A DNA stretch of 64,000 bases. It comes from an uncultured Planctomycetia bacterium. GTDB taxonomy: Bacteria > Planctomycetota > Phycisphaerae > FEN-1346 > JAACEH01. Location of the stretch: the NCBI GenBank assembly GCA_903929765.1, contig CAIYVX010000013.1, forward strand, positions 88,391 through 152,390, written 5' to 3'. The position numbers and the translations under genes are program-made. Shown here one piece after another: positions 23,721 to 31,432 of this stretch (position 1 is its first letter; the number at the start of each line of letters is the position of its first letter). The notes under the pieces were generated by a model that made no database searches, was not told the origin of the DNA, and worked only from the letters and a program-made list of their open reading frames with translations.

Positions 23721-24067
23721 AATCCGGGATTGTCTTGGTCGATGCTGACGGTGGTGAGGGCGGTGGTGACGTCGGCGGAGAAGACGAAGACGGAGTCGAG
23801 TCCGGTGACGAGGAAGACGCCCCAGGCCTGGTTGGTGACGCTGCAGAGCAGGAGTTCGCGGCGATTGCTGAGGACGGCCTTGCGCAGGCGCAGGAGCAGG
23901 GCGAGGTCGGAACTGCTGAGGTGGTCGACTTCCTTGAGGTCGGCGACGACGGAGAGCTGGCCGTCGTGGGCGATTTCGCCGAGCACCTCGTTGAGGTCTT
24001 CGCCGAACCCGGGGTCTTCGGTGGGGGTGACGAGGATGACGCGGTCGCTCCAGCGTTGGATGGCCAT
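23717..24067 (-). CDS. STAS-domain protein (anti-sigma factor antagonist type)
   Basis: A 116-residue stand-alone STAS domain. It has a beta-alpha pattern with LSVVADLKEVDHLSSSDLALLLRLRKAV, where the DHLSSSDL turn occupies the place of the regulatory serine segment in SpoIIAA-like proteins. CSVTNQAWGVFLVTGLDSVFVFSADVTTAL follows. Members bind anti-sigma kinases or act in signalling modules. No partner kinase is nearby. It lies between the RNase HII-like gene (15 bp upstream) and GH20 (4-bp overlap). Confidence 0.8.
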   Translation of the reverse strand: MAIQRWSDRVILVTPTEDPGFGEDLNEVLGEIAHDGQLSVVADLKEVDHLSSSDLALLLRLRKAVLSNRRELLLCSVTNQAWGVFLVTGLDSVFVFSADVTTALTTVSIDQDNPGL

Positions 24068-24082
24068 GTTTATTTCCTTATT

Positions 24083-25036
24083 TCAACGGCTGCGAATGTA
24101 ATGGTCGCGCGGCAAGTCGAGGGTGGCGAGGAGCGGCTGAAGCTGGGCGACCCAGCGCTGGTAATCGGTCCAATAGCCGGCGGTCGGGGCGACATCGGCG
24201 GCGCGGGCTTGCCAGTAACGGTTGAACTGGGCCATGCAGAGTTCGCGGAGATATTTGGCGAACATGCTGGCCAGGGCGGCAGGGAGCGAGGCCGAGTCGG
24301 CCCGTTCGCGCATTTCGAAGCGGAGGGTCTGGCCGGAAGCGGTCTGGAGGCGGTAGCGGCTGACGGCGGGGGATTCGACCAGGATGGTGACGGGGGCGAG
24401 AAAACTTTCGCCCAGCGGCGCGGCGTAGTAGGTGCGACCGCCGTGCTTGTCCATGACGATGTCGAGGTCAGAGCCTGGCGCGGCAGCGCGGACGCGGTCG
24501 AGGACTTCGAGGGCGAGGGACCAGAGGGCGTCGGCCTTGTTGTCGGTGGCGGTGACGAGGCGGTTGAAGCGCCAGGGCTGGGCCAGGGCGGCGGTGGCGC
24601 CGAGGAAGCGGACTCCGGCGGAGTCGAGGGTAGCTTGCCAGGAAGCGCGAAGATCGGCGATGCGGGCTGGTTCGGCGGCCAGGGGCAACGCCGGAAAGGC
24701 GGCGACGTGCCAGGGTTCGCCGTCGGCGAGGTGTTCGGCGGGAAGGCCGAGCCATTTTGTGAAAGCGAGGAAATCGGCGGGGAGGTCGAGCGGGCAGGCG
24801 GCGAGGAGATTCTCTTCGAGACGTTGGAGGCGGCGTTGGCCCTGGTGAACTTTTTTGGAATCGTCGATCCAGAGTCGGCGGCCCTGGCGCGCGGAGTGGG
24901 CGACGCCGGAGGAGAGGGTTTCCCATAGATCGGTTGAAGCGATGGCGTCGGGAACATCGAACAAGGCAGCGACGACGACGAGCGGTCCGAGGACCGGACC
25001 GTAACCCGCTTCGTCGATGCCTACGAGAGTGGCCAT
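24083..25036 (-). CDS. Divergent ribonuclease HII-like protein
   Basis: A 317-residue protein beginning VGIDEAGYGPVLGPLVVVAA, very close to the RNase HII active-site start. Here Tyr replaces the usual Arg (GIDEAGRG). D8 and E9 would be the first two metal ligands; D59-SKK matches the conserved DSKK block, and D196-KHGGR is a third acidic site. MFAKYLRELCMAQFNRYW matches the RNase HII 'AK..RD..M' helix. RNase HII cleaves RNA in RNA-DNA hybrids, including single ribonucleotides. The protein is about 100 residues longer than usual, with an insert between about 85 and 160. It may be an RNase HII paralogue with altered specificity. No signal peptide. Confidence 0.75.
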   Translation of the reverse strand: MATLVGIDEAGYGPVLGPLVVVAALFDVPDAIASTDLWETLSSGVAHSARQGRRLWIDDSKKVHQGQRRLQRLEENLLAACPLDLPADFLAFTKWLGLPAEHLADGEPWHVAAFPALPLAAEPARIADLRASWQATLDSAGVRFLGATAALAQPWRFNRLVTATDNKADALWSLALEVLDRVRAAAPGSDLDIVMDKHGGRTYYAAPLGESFLAPVTILVESPAVSRYRLQTASGQTLRFEMRERADSASLPAALASMFAKYLRELCMAQFNRYWQARAADVAPTAGYWTDYQRWVAQLQPLLATLDLPRDHYIRSR

Positions 25037-25092
25037 GGGGGCATTTTAGCGTGGGACAAGGGCGGCGGCAAGGCGGGCTTGCGGCACGGCGA

Positions 25093-25635
25093 TCAGTCTG
25101 CAAAATGGTAATGAATCTCGTGAACGGTCAACATCGCTTGAAAAAGGTGTTCTCCCCAATGAAACTCGTAATTGAACCGCCATTGCCATGCGGCTTCGGC
25201 CTGGGCGTCGGGTGTGCCGACGTTCCACAAAGCCAGACCATCGCGCAGTTCGCGATAGATACCCGCGAGGTCGTCGAAAAGCATGAAGGCTCTCGTCGCG
25301 TCTGGGCTATAACTTTCCATATCGCTGCTGGCTATTCCATTATGCCATTCGATCAGTAGATTTTTCTCCGGGCTGACGGTCTCCTCGATGAGACGAGAGA
25401 TTGCCGCGGCCTGATCGTGATTCATTTCTAGGGCAGCGAATTCCGAATGTTTCTCCTCGGCCATCTCGCTTCTCACGGGCAGAATAGCTCGGTGGATGCG
25501 CGGCAGGAGTGCTTCTAACTTTGTGTAGAGATTGTCCGGCCGACCTTCGCGAAAGCGGTCAATGAACTGGCAGTACTCGGCCGCAACGGCGGCAAAATCG
25601 GACAGAGCCTTGAAGTTGTCTTGGTCAATCGGCAT
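25093..25635 (-). CDS. DUF5063-family protein
   Basis: A 180-residue helical protein matching the DUF5063 pattern. It opens with FAAVAAEYCQFIDRF and a LPRIHRAILPV block, then FMLFDDLAGIYRELRDGL. The end is AAWQWRFNYEFHWGEHLFQAMLTVHEIH, with the typical W...HWG.H element. Function is unknown. Base composition is lower in GC than in flanking genes. It lies 56 bp upstream of the RNase HII-like gene on the same strand and could share its transcript. Confidence 0.75.
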   Translation of the reverse strand: MPIDQDNFKALSDFAAVAAEYCQFIDRFREGRPDNLYTKLEALLPRIHRAILPVRSEMAEEKHSEFAALEMNHDQAAAISRLIEETVSPEKNLLIEWHNGIASSDMESYSPDATRAFMLFDDLAGIYRELRDGLALWNVGTPDAQAEAAWQWRFNYEFHWGEHLFQAMLTVHEIHYHFAD

Positions 25636-25719
25636 GCCACAATGATAACGTCACTGGCATTTCGGAGCAACCGCATAGAAAAGAAACAGCCACGGCCTCT
25701 GGGCCACATGTCTTTCCTT

Positions 25720-25750
25720 CATGGCCTGTCTTCGCCAGACCATGCCACCC
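25720..25750. repeat. Repeat E, copy 3
   Basis: CATGG-cCTG-tcttcg-cCAGa-CCATG then CCACCC. The outer arms and tail match copies 1 and 2; the inner stem is wholly different but still pairs. Confidence 0.75.
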
Positions 25751-25797
25751 ACCATTAGGGGAGAGGGGCGGAGAAGAAACAGCAAGGAGCGCAGCAA

Positions 25798-25827
25798 ACG
25801 GCCTCGGAAGAAGTGTTCCGAGGCCGT
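25798..25827 (-). terminator. Hairpin downstream of the PEP-CTERM gene
   Basis: ACGGCCTCGGAA-loop-TTCCGAGGCCGT, a perfect 12-bp stem 26 bp past the stop of the minus-strand PEP-CTERM gene. No U-run follows, so rho-independent action is uncertain. Confidence 0.5.
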
Positions 25828-25853
25828 CGGGGGAAATATCTATTGTGCGGCGA

Positions 25854-26609
25854 TCAGACGCTCTTTTTGCGGCGGGCCAACAGGGCGGCCAAGCCGAGAC
25901 CGAGGAGGCTCATGGTGGCGGGTTCGGGGGTGAGTGGCGGGGTGCCGATGCCGGAGGTTGGGACGACGCTGTCGAGGAAGAATCCGGCGGCGCCGACGCC
26001 TTCGCCGTTGGCCCATAGGACTTCGGTGGTGATGGAGTCTCCGGCGTTGGCCTGGACGGCCCAGGTTTCAAAAATGCCGGCTTGGAGTTGAGCGACGGAG
26101 ATGGCGTGCCAGGCTTCGTCGGCGGCAGCGCTGGGGTCGAGGAGGCGGACCTGCAGGGCGGTGGCGGCGGGGTCGAGATTGCCGTTGTCGGCGCCGTAGG
26201 TGGCGTCATAGAAGAGAGTGGTGAAGTTGAAGTTCATGTTCTCCTTCATTACCAGATTGTAGCTGACGCCGGTGGTGCCGGAACCGCCGCCGTAGCCGTT
26301 GGGGTTGGTGGAATTTCCGCCGCCAGAGCCGGAACTGCCGCCGCCGGGGGTAGTGTTCTGGTAGGTAAAGGATTGGACGTAGTTGGGGTTGGAGCCACCG
26401 CCGGTGTTGGTGGGGGTGCTATTGTAATTCGGGCGACCCGAGGAGATGTCCCAGACGACGGACTGGCCGGCGCCGTAGAGGCCGGACCAGCCGCTGGGTC
26501 CGGTGGTGCCGTCCGCCTTGACAAAAGAGATTTGGGCGGCCAGGGCCGCACCAGACATGACCGCCAGAACGAGCGCGGCAAGACCAACGACGCAAAGCGT
26601 GCGCTTCAT
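25854..26609 (-). CDS. PEP-CTERM exported protein with Gly/Asn/Ser-rich segment
   Basis: A 251-residue exported protein. The N-terminal signal peptide is MKRTLCVVGLAALVLAVMSGAALA. A middle stretch (about residues 70-115) is rich in Gly, Ser, Asn and Thr. A beta-rich domain (NLVMKENMNFNFTTLFYDA to EVLWANGEG) follows. The C-terminal sorting signal is TPEPATMSLLGLGLAALLARRKK: a PEP motif, a transmembrane helix and an Arg/Lys tail. PEP-CTERM proteins are processed by an exosortase and usually go to the cell surface or exopolysaccharide. Start ATG 26609 has GGGAGGG about 9 nt upstream; the frame is open upstream to 26696, but the signal peptide fixes the start. No exosortase gene is in the window. 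Confidence 0.9.
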   Translation of the reverse strand: MKRTLCVVGLAALVLAVMSGAALAAQISFVKADGTTGPSGWSGLYGAGQSVVWDISSGRPNYNSTPTNTGGGSNPNYVQSFTYQNTTPGGGSSGSGGGNSTNPNGYGGGSGTTGVSYNLVMKENMNFNFTTLFYDATYGADNGNLDPAATALQVRLLDPSAAADEAWHAISVAQLQAGIFETWAVQANAGDSITTEVLWANGEGVGAAGFFLDSVVPTSGIGTPPLTPEPATMSLLGLGLAALLARRKKSV

Positions 26610-26940
26610 ACACAAGCCCTCCCCTGTACAAAAACCTAAGACCGGCCACAGCCCCCGCCGTGGCCACATGCCGGGCGCGTTTCCCCCGAAACGCAACCCT
26701 TACCCCATAACCAGACCCCGACCGCGAACGGCCGCGCAAAGCCGAAAGCGCGCGGCGAACGCATGACGAAGGGTGCGGCTATGGACAACGACTTAGGAAT
26801 GGGGTGAACCCACTCCACACTCTGAAAGATAACATACAACAAAAAATGGCAAAAGGCAAGTCGGAGAGGCGGAATTTGCGTTTTTTCGGCGAAAAAAGTG
26901 AGTTATTGAGGGTGAGAAACGGGAGAAATGGGCAAATTGA
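26610..26940 (-). promoter_or_regulatory. Long structured upstream region of the PEP-CTERM gene
   Basis: A 330-bp stretch with no gene. Within 90 bp of the start it holds two strong hairpins: GGCCAC/GTGGCC at 26645-26666 and GCGTTTC/GAAACGC at 26678-26695. If transcribed they would form a structured leader. No match to a riboswitch class was recognised, and the A-rich part (26826-26940) may hold the promoter. Confidence 0.4.
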
Positions 26941-26963
26941 GGTCGGACCAGGGCCCGACCTAC
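26941..26963. repeat. Repeat D, copy 1 (overlaps HAD gene stop)
   Basis: GGTCGG-acca-GGGCCCGACCTAC, a palindrome whose TAC end provides the minus-strand TAG stop (26960-26962) of the HAD gene. Confidence 0.75.
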
Positions 26964-27763
26964 CCGTTTATTTTCGCCAAAGCGCGACCGAGAGCGCCGA
27001 CGTCGTCGAAAATGAAGTCGGGTTGGACGGCGCTGGGGGCGAGGTCGGCCCGGGTGGTCTCGCCGCTGAGGACCAGGATGGCGGGCATGCCGTTGGAGAC
27101 GGCCATTTGAATGTCGGTGTAGAGTCGGTCGCCGACGAGGGCCATTTCGTGGGGCTGGACGGCGGCTCGCTCAAGAGCGAGGCGGAGCATCCAGGGGGAA
27201 GGTTTGCCGAAAACCTCGTCGGGGGTGCGGCCGGTGGCGGAGGTGAGGCAGGCGCACATGGCGCCGCAATCGGGCAGGAAGCCGCGCGGATCGGGGCAGA
27301 CGCGGTCGGGGTGGGTGGCCAGGAAGCGGGCGCCGTGCTGGAGTTCGATGACGGCGGCACTGAGAGAGGCGTAGGTCAGGTTGGTGGCGTAGCCGACGAG
27401 GACGGCGTCGGCGTGGTCGGCGACAACTTCGCGGCCCCCCTGGCGGACTTCGTCGGCCAGGGCTTCGGTGCCCAGGACAAAGAGGCGGCGCAGCTCGGGG
27501 TGGTCGCGGAGGTAGAGGATGGCGCTTTGGCCGGAGGTGATGATTTCCTCTGGTGCGGCTTCGACGCCGAGGCGGCGGAGCTTTTCGGCGTAGGTCACGG
27601 CGTTGCGGCTGGAGTTGTTGGTCATGAAGATTCGCTTCAAACCGCGCTCGCGCAGCGTGGCGAGAAAACCGGGGGTCCAGGGAAAAAGCCGGTCGCCGAG
27701 GTAGAGCGTGCCGTCGAGGTCGAGCAGGACGGCCTTGAGGCGGGAGAGGGATTCGGGTTTCAT
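26960..27763 (-). CDS. HAD-superfamily IIA hydrolase (NagD-like sugar phosphatase)
   Basis: A 267-residue HAD-IIA phosphatase. Motif I is LLDLDGTLYLGD (nucleophile Asp and acid Asp), motif II is FMTNNSSRN, the Lys is in VFGKPSPWML and motif IV is ALVGDRLYTDIQMA. The C2-type cap domain in between is typical of NagD and p-nitrophenylphosphatase-like enzymes, which dephosphorylate small sugar or nucleotide phosphates. The substrate is unknown. Its stop codon lies within a palindromic repeat. Confidence 0.9.
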   Translation of the reverse strand: MKPESLSRLKAVLLDLDGTLYLGDRLFPWTPGFLATLRERGLKRIFMTNNSSRNAVTYAEKLRRLGVEAAPEEIITSGQSAILYLRDHPELRRLFVLGTEALADEVRQGGREVVADHADAVLVGYATNLTYASLSAAVIELQHGARFLATHPDRVCPDPRGFLPDCGAMCACLTSATGRTPDEVFGKPSPWMLRLALERAAVQPHEMALVGDRLYTDIQMAVSNGMPAILVLSGETTRADLAPSAVQPDFIFDDVGALGRALAKING

Positions 27764-27869
27764 TCGCAGCTCCGAAGAGAACGGCGGTATTGTCCGCGCG
27801 GAGCGGGGCGTGTCAACAGGTATTTCGATCTGCCGCGGACCTGCTGTGTCTTGAAAAGAGACAAAAAGC

Positions 27870-27898
27870 TTGCCCGAAACGTCCGGGCAGTGTAGATT
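27870..27898 (+). promoter_or_regulatory. Candidate promoter of the second restriction-modification pair
   Basis: TTGCCC at 27870-27875, 17 bp, TAGATT at 27893-27898, about 40 bp before the methylase start. A 6-bp hairpin (TGCCCG/CGGGCA) lies in the spacer and might be a control site. A weak match. Confidence 0.35.
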
Positions 27899-27935
27899 GT
27901 AAAGGCGATTATTTTTCTGTTCCTTTGATCAGTTA

Positions 27936-28868
27936 TTGTCGGAATACACCCCCATGGGACGAACGCCCTCTCCGGTTCGGCTGCAACAAATTCTCTTTGC
28001 CAGCGCGGCTCCTGTTACCTCAAAAGATACGGTCCTGTCTAAGCGACAGTCGGCGCCAAGAGCGCGACGGGGCAAGAATCGGATTGCCTTTGGCTGGTAT
28101 GGCGGCAAGTTCAGCCATTTGGGGTGGCTTTTGCCCCTATTGGCCGAATGTCACCACTATTGCGAGCCTTTTGGTGGTTCTGCGGCGGTTTTGCTGAATC
28201 GCAGGCCTTCGCCGATTGAGACCTACAATGATCTGGATGGCGAGGTTGTGAATTTTTTCCGCGTTCTGCGGAGCGAAAAAGACAAACTGATCGAAGCCAT
28301 TGGGCTGACTCCGTTTTCGCGGGAGGAGTTCTACCTCAGTTGCCAGCCGCCCGAAGGACCGATATCCAATCTTGAGCGGGCCCGACGTTTCTTCATTCGC
28401 GCTCGTCAGGTCCGTACGGGTTTGGCCCAGACGGCTTCTCTGGGTCGTTGGGCTAACTGCAAGAACACCAGTCGGGCTGGGATGAGCGGCGTTGTTTCGC
28501 GGTGGCTTGGCAGCGTCGATCAGTTGCCGGAGATAGCCGAGAGGTTTTTGAGGGTCCAGATCGAAAATCGGCCGGCCCTGGAAGTCATCAGGCTTTATGA
28601 TGGGCCGGAGACATTCTTTTATTGCGATCCGCCTTACCCACACGAGGCACGCGGCGATGCAAAGGCCTATGGCTTTGAGATGACCGAGGCGGAGCACCGC
28701 GAGTTTGCCGTGGTCCTTCACCGAATCAAGGGCCGGGCCGCGGTTTCCGGCTATCGTTGTGCCCTGTACGACGAACTTTTTGAAGACTGGAGGCGAGTCG
28801 AGGCCGCCAGCAAGCAGTGTCACTCCGTGAAGCAGACCCGCCAGGAAGTTCTGTGGCTCAATTACTGA
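27936..28868 (+). CDS. D12-class DNA adenine methyltransferase of a SacI-like system
   Basis: A 310-residue Dam-like N6-adenine methyltransferase. It contains FGWYGGKFSHLGWLLPLL, the AdoMet loop EPFGGSAAVLLNR and the catalytic DPPY at residue 231 (FFYCDPPYPHEAR). The first 35 residues are not family-like and the start is uncertain: TTG 27936 or ATG 27954, neither with a clear Shine-Dalgarno. It is not closely similar to the methylase at 11108. It lies 7 bp before a candidate restriction endonuclease and is lower in GC than the neighbours, which suggests a transferred restriction-modification pair. Confidence 0.88.
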   Translation: MSEYTPMGRTPSPVRLQQILFASAAPVTSKDTVLSKRQSAPRARRGKNRIAFGWYGGKFSHLGWLLPLLAECHHYCEPFGGSAAVLLNRRPSPIETYNDLDGEVVNFFRVLRSEKDKLIEAIGLTPFSREEFYLSCQPPEGPISNLERARRFFIRARQVRTGLAQTASLGRWANCKNTSRAGMSGVVSRWLGSVDQLPEIAERFLRVQIENRPALEVIRLYDGPETFFYCDPPYPHEARGDAKAYGFEMTEAEHREFAVVLHRIKGRAAVSGYRCALYDELFEDWRRVEAASKQCHSVKQTRQEVLWLNY

Positions 28869-28875
28869 GGTCTCC

Positions 28876-29979
28876 ATGAATCGCCGAAAGGCCGACCCCT
28901 TGATTGACCGAGCACGGAAGGAACTTTCCAAGCGCTGGATCGCAGCCAGGAAGGCTGTCCCGGCCTCATCCGTGGGAAAGATTCCGGTCTGTATCGCTCA
29001 GGCCACCGAGCGGTGCATCAACTCGCCTACAAAATCCTATCGCTACGTTCTGCCGACGCAATTGTTGGCCAAGCTGGTCAAAAAATCCCTCGACTGCCAC
29101 TCAATCCAGGCCGGATGCGGGTTGGAAGAAGCCTTTGACGCCCGGAGTTTGTGCGATCAGGTCGTCGTACCATTTGATCGGGCAAACCATGACGTCCTCG
29201 GCGGTTCGACCGAACCTTACGCCAACAACCCACTACGAATTCCGGCCATTCTCCCCGCTGGGCGCAAGGCTCAGCGCAACCAGATGGGTTTCGACGATCT
29301 CCTTCTTGTACTGGACTATGCACAAGGTGATTCATCCCGCGTTCCGGAACTTCTGGAGGCAGTTCTTGCTGCTATTGTTCGCCGCCTGGCTCTTGTACAC
29401 ATCACCTATCCTGTGCCAAACCGGGTGAGCCTCAAACAAACAACCGCCATCATTGACTGTTTTCTTGCCGACCGAACGGGAGGGTTGCGTCTTCAGGCGG
29501 TTGCGGTGGCGCTTTTTAAGTGCATCGGCGATACCTTTCGTCTCTATTGCGACGTTATCAGTAGCAACGTAAATGCTGCTGATGCGAGTACGGGCGGCTC
29601 AGCCGACCTTGAATGTCGTGATAAAGCGAAACGCATTGTCCTGGCGGTCGAGGTAAAGGACAGACAACTCACCGTCAGACATGTTCAAGACAAATTGCCG
29701 GCTGTTCGTGAGAAGGAAATAAGAGAAACCATTTTTCTCGTTCGTGGCGGAGTTGAGACAAACGAGCAGGCCGCAGTCGATGGGCTCATCGACCGCGAGT
29801 ACAGCGCCGGACAGAATCTGTACGTCGGCGAGTTTGGCGATTTTCTCCGAGTCTGCCTAACGCTTTTTGGGGAATCCCCGCGCCGGCTGTTTCTCCGTAA
29901 GATCGGCGAGGAACTTGACGCAGACAAGGCCGACCTGGCGCATCGACAAACTTGGCGCGATCTTCTGCAAGACATATAA
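28876..29979 (+). CDS. Putative SacI-family type II restriction endonuclease
   Basis: A 367-residue protein that I match from memory to the SacI restriction endonuclease family. A conserved N-terminal block (ARSLCDQVVVPFDR, about residues 89-102) is followed by a PD-(D/E)XK-type core: D244 in GGSADLECRDK and E259-x-K261 in IVLAVEVKDRQLT. The position directly after a DNA adenine methylase supports this. Its sequence specificity cannot be told from sequence alone; SacI cuts GAGCTC, but family members may differ. The start ATG 28876 has GAGG 4 nt upstream. It ends 27 bp before the phosphofructokinase gene. Confidence 0.65.
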   Translation: MNRRKADPLIDRARKELSKRWIAARKAVPASSVGKIPVCIAQATERCINSPTKSYRYVLPTQLLAKLVKKSLDCHSIQAGCGLEEAFDARSLCDQVVVPFDRANHDVLGGSTEPYANNPLRIPAILPAGRKAQRNQMGFDDLLLVLDYAQGDSSRVPELLEAVLAAIVRRLALVHITYPVPNRVSLKQTTAIIDCFLADRTGGLRLQAVAVALFKCIGDTFRLYCDVISSNVNAADASTGGSADLECRDKAKRIVLAVEVKDRQLTVRHVQDKLPAVREKEIRETIFLVRGGVETNEQAAVDGLIDREYSAGQNLYVGEFGDFLRVCLTLFGESPRRLFLRKIGEELDADKADLAHRQTWRDLLQDI

Positions 29980-30006
29980 CCAAAACCTTTTGAAAGGAGT
30001 CTAGCG

Positions 30007-31215
30007 GTGGCGAAACTGGTGGGCAATGCGGTGATCGGCCAGAGCGGCGGACCGACGTGCGTGATTAATCAGAGCCTGGTGGGCGTGATCGAAGCGGCGA
30101 AAAAGTCGAAGGAGATTAAGAAGCTCCTCGGCGCCCGCCATGCGGTCAAGGGGATTCTGAAGGCCGATTTTATCGACCTGTTCAAGGAGCCAAAAGACGT
30201 GCTGGAACGCGTGGCTCAGACGCCGTCGTCAGCCCTGGGGTCGGTGCGGATGAAGCCAACGCACGAGGATTGCCTGAAGATTTTCGAGGTGTTCAAAAAG
30301 TTCGACATCCGTTATTTCTTTTACGTCGGCGGGAACGATTCGGCCGAGACGACGCACATCATCAACGAAATGGCCCGCGAGGAAGCCTACGAGTTCCGGG
30401 CGTTCCACATTCCCAAAACCATCGACAACGACCTGAAGATCAACGACCATTGCCCGGGGTTCGGCAGTGCCGCCAAGTTCGTGGCCTCGGCGTTCATCGG
30501 GGACAACCTGGACAATCGGTCGCTGCCGGGAATCAAGATTAATATCGTCATGGGGCGGCACGCGGGGTTCCTGACGGCGGCGAGTATCCTGGGGCGGCGC
30601 TCGAAGGACGACGGGCCGCATTTGGTTTATGTGCCGGAGGTCAGTTTCTCGGAAGAGCGGTTCGTGGCCGACGTGAAGGCGGTGGTGGAGAAGTACGGGC
30701 GGTGCGTGGTGGCGGCGAGCGAAGGGATTCATTTCGCCAATGGCCAGACGGTGGCGGAGAAGATGGCGAAAACAGCCGAAGTCGATACGCACGGGAACGT
30801 GCAATTGAGCGGCAGCGGAGCCCTGGGCGATTACCTGGCGGAGTTGGTGAAGCGCGGATACCAGGGGCAGAAGGTGCGGGTGCGGGCGGACACGTTCGGG
30901 TATTTGCAGCGGAGTTTTCCGGGGTTTTACAGCGAAGCGGACGCGCGGGAAGCGCGGCAAGTGGGCCGCGATGCGGTGAAGTACGCCACGAGCGGGGAAT
31001 ATCCGAGCGGCTCGGTGGCGATCAAGCGGGCGAGCAACAAGCCGTACCGGATCAGCACATTTGTGACGGCCCTGCGGAACGTGGCGAAGGAAACGACCTG
31101 CCTGCCGGCGAAGTTTATTGTGCCGGCGGGGAACAATATAAAGGATTCGTTCAAGGCGTATTGCGCGCCGCTGGTGGGCGAGTTGCCGGTGGCGGAACGG
31201 TTGAAGGGCTGGTAA
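30007..31215 (+). CDS. pfp: Pyrophosphate-type 6-phosphofructokinase
   Basis: A 402-residue PFK-A family enzyme phosphorylating fructose 6-phosphate in glycolysis. Two positions that separate PPi from ATP use point to pyrophosphate: GGND (D111 where ATP enzymes have Gly) and PKTIDND (K137 where ATP enzymes have Gly). The fructose-phosphate site GRHAGFLTAA and the DTFGYLQRSFPG block are also present. The reaction would be reversible, useful in an anaerobe with limited ATP. The start GTG 30007 has AAAGGAGT about 8 nt upstream. A strong terminator follows the gene. Confidence 0.9.
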   Translation: MAKLVGNAVIGQSGGPTCVINQSLVGVIEAAKKSKEIKKLLGARHAVKGILKADFIDLFKEPKDVLERVAQTPSSALGSVRMKPTHEDCLKIFEVFKKFDIRYFFYVGGNDSAETTHIINEMAREEAYEFRAFHIPKTIDNDLKINDHCPGFGSAAKFVASAFIGDNLDNRSLPGIKINIVMGRHAGFLTAASILGRRSKDDGPHLVYVPEVSFSEERFVADVKAVVEKYGRCVVAASEGIHFANGQTVAEKMAKTAEVDTHGNVQLSGSGALGDYLAELVKRGYQGQKVRVRADTFGYLQRSFPGFYSEADAREARQVGRDAVKYATSGEYPSGSVAIKRASNKPYRISTFVTALRNVAKETTCLPAKFIVPAGNNIKDSFKAYCAPLVGELPVAERLKGW

Positions 31216-31246
31216 AACGACCGTCGCTGCATTGGAAAAGAATCGC

Positions 31247-31276
31247 AAATGGCGGGTCACTGCGGCCCGCCATTTT
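31247..31276 (+). terminator. Rho-independent terminator after phosphofructokinase
   Basis: AAATGGCGGG-loop-CCCGCCATTTT, 31 bp after the stop, with a short T-rich tail. Confidence 0.75.
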
Positions 31277-31353
31277 CGTTTGCGGCAACGGGGAAATGCT
31301 GATATAAGAGATAATGCCGAGGGAGAAGGAAAGGTCTAGTACGACGGTCCCTT

Positions 31354-31412
31354 GCCTCAACCCCTCACCCGGCCCTGATGGGCCACCCTCTCCTAAGGGA
31401 GAGGGGGTGAAG
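31354..31412 (+). repeat. Palindromic repeat A, copy 4
   Basis: GCCTCAACCCCTCACCC, then GGCCctgatGGGCC, then ACCCTCTCCtaaGGGAGAGGGGGTGAAG. It lies 20 bp before the protease start; its GGGAGAGGGGGTG is Shine-Dalgarno-like but too far from the start to serve. Confidence 0.9.
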
Positions 31413-31432
31413 CAGCGGATACATATCGGAGC

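Noticed and set aside
26740..26770. GEMM-like c-di-GMP riboswitch upstream of the PEP-CTERM region (CGCAAAGCC)
   Set aside because: The match is on the strand opposite to the gene and the rest of the conserved core is missing.
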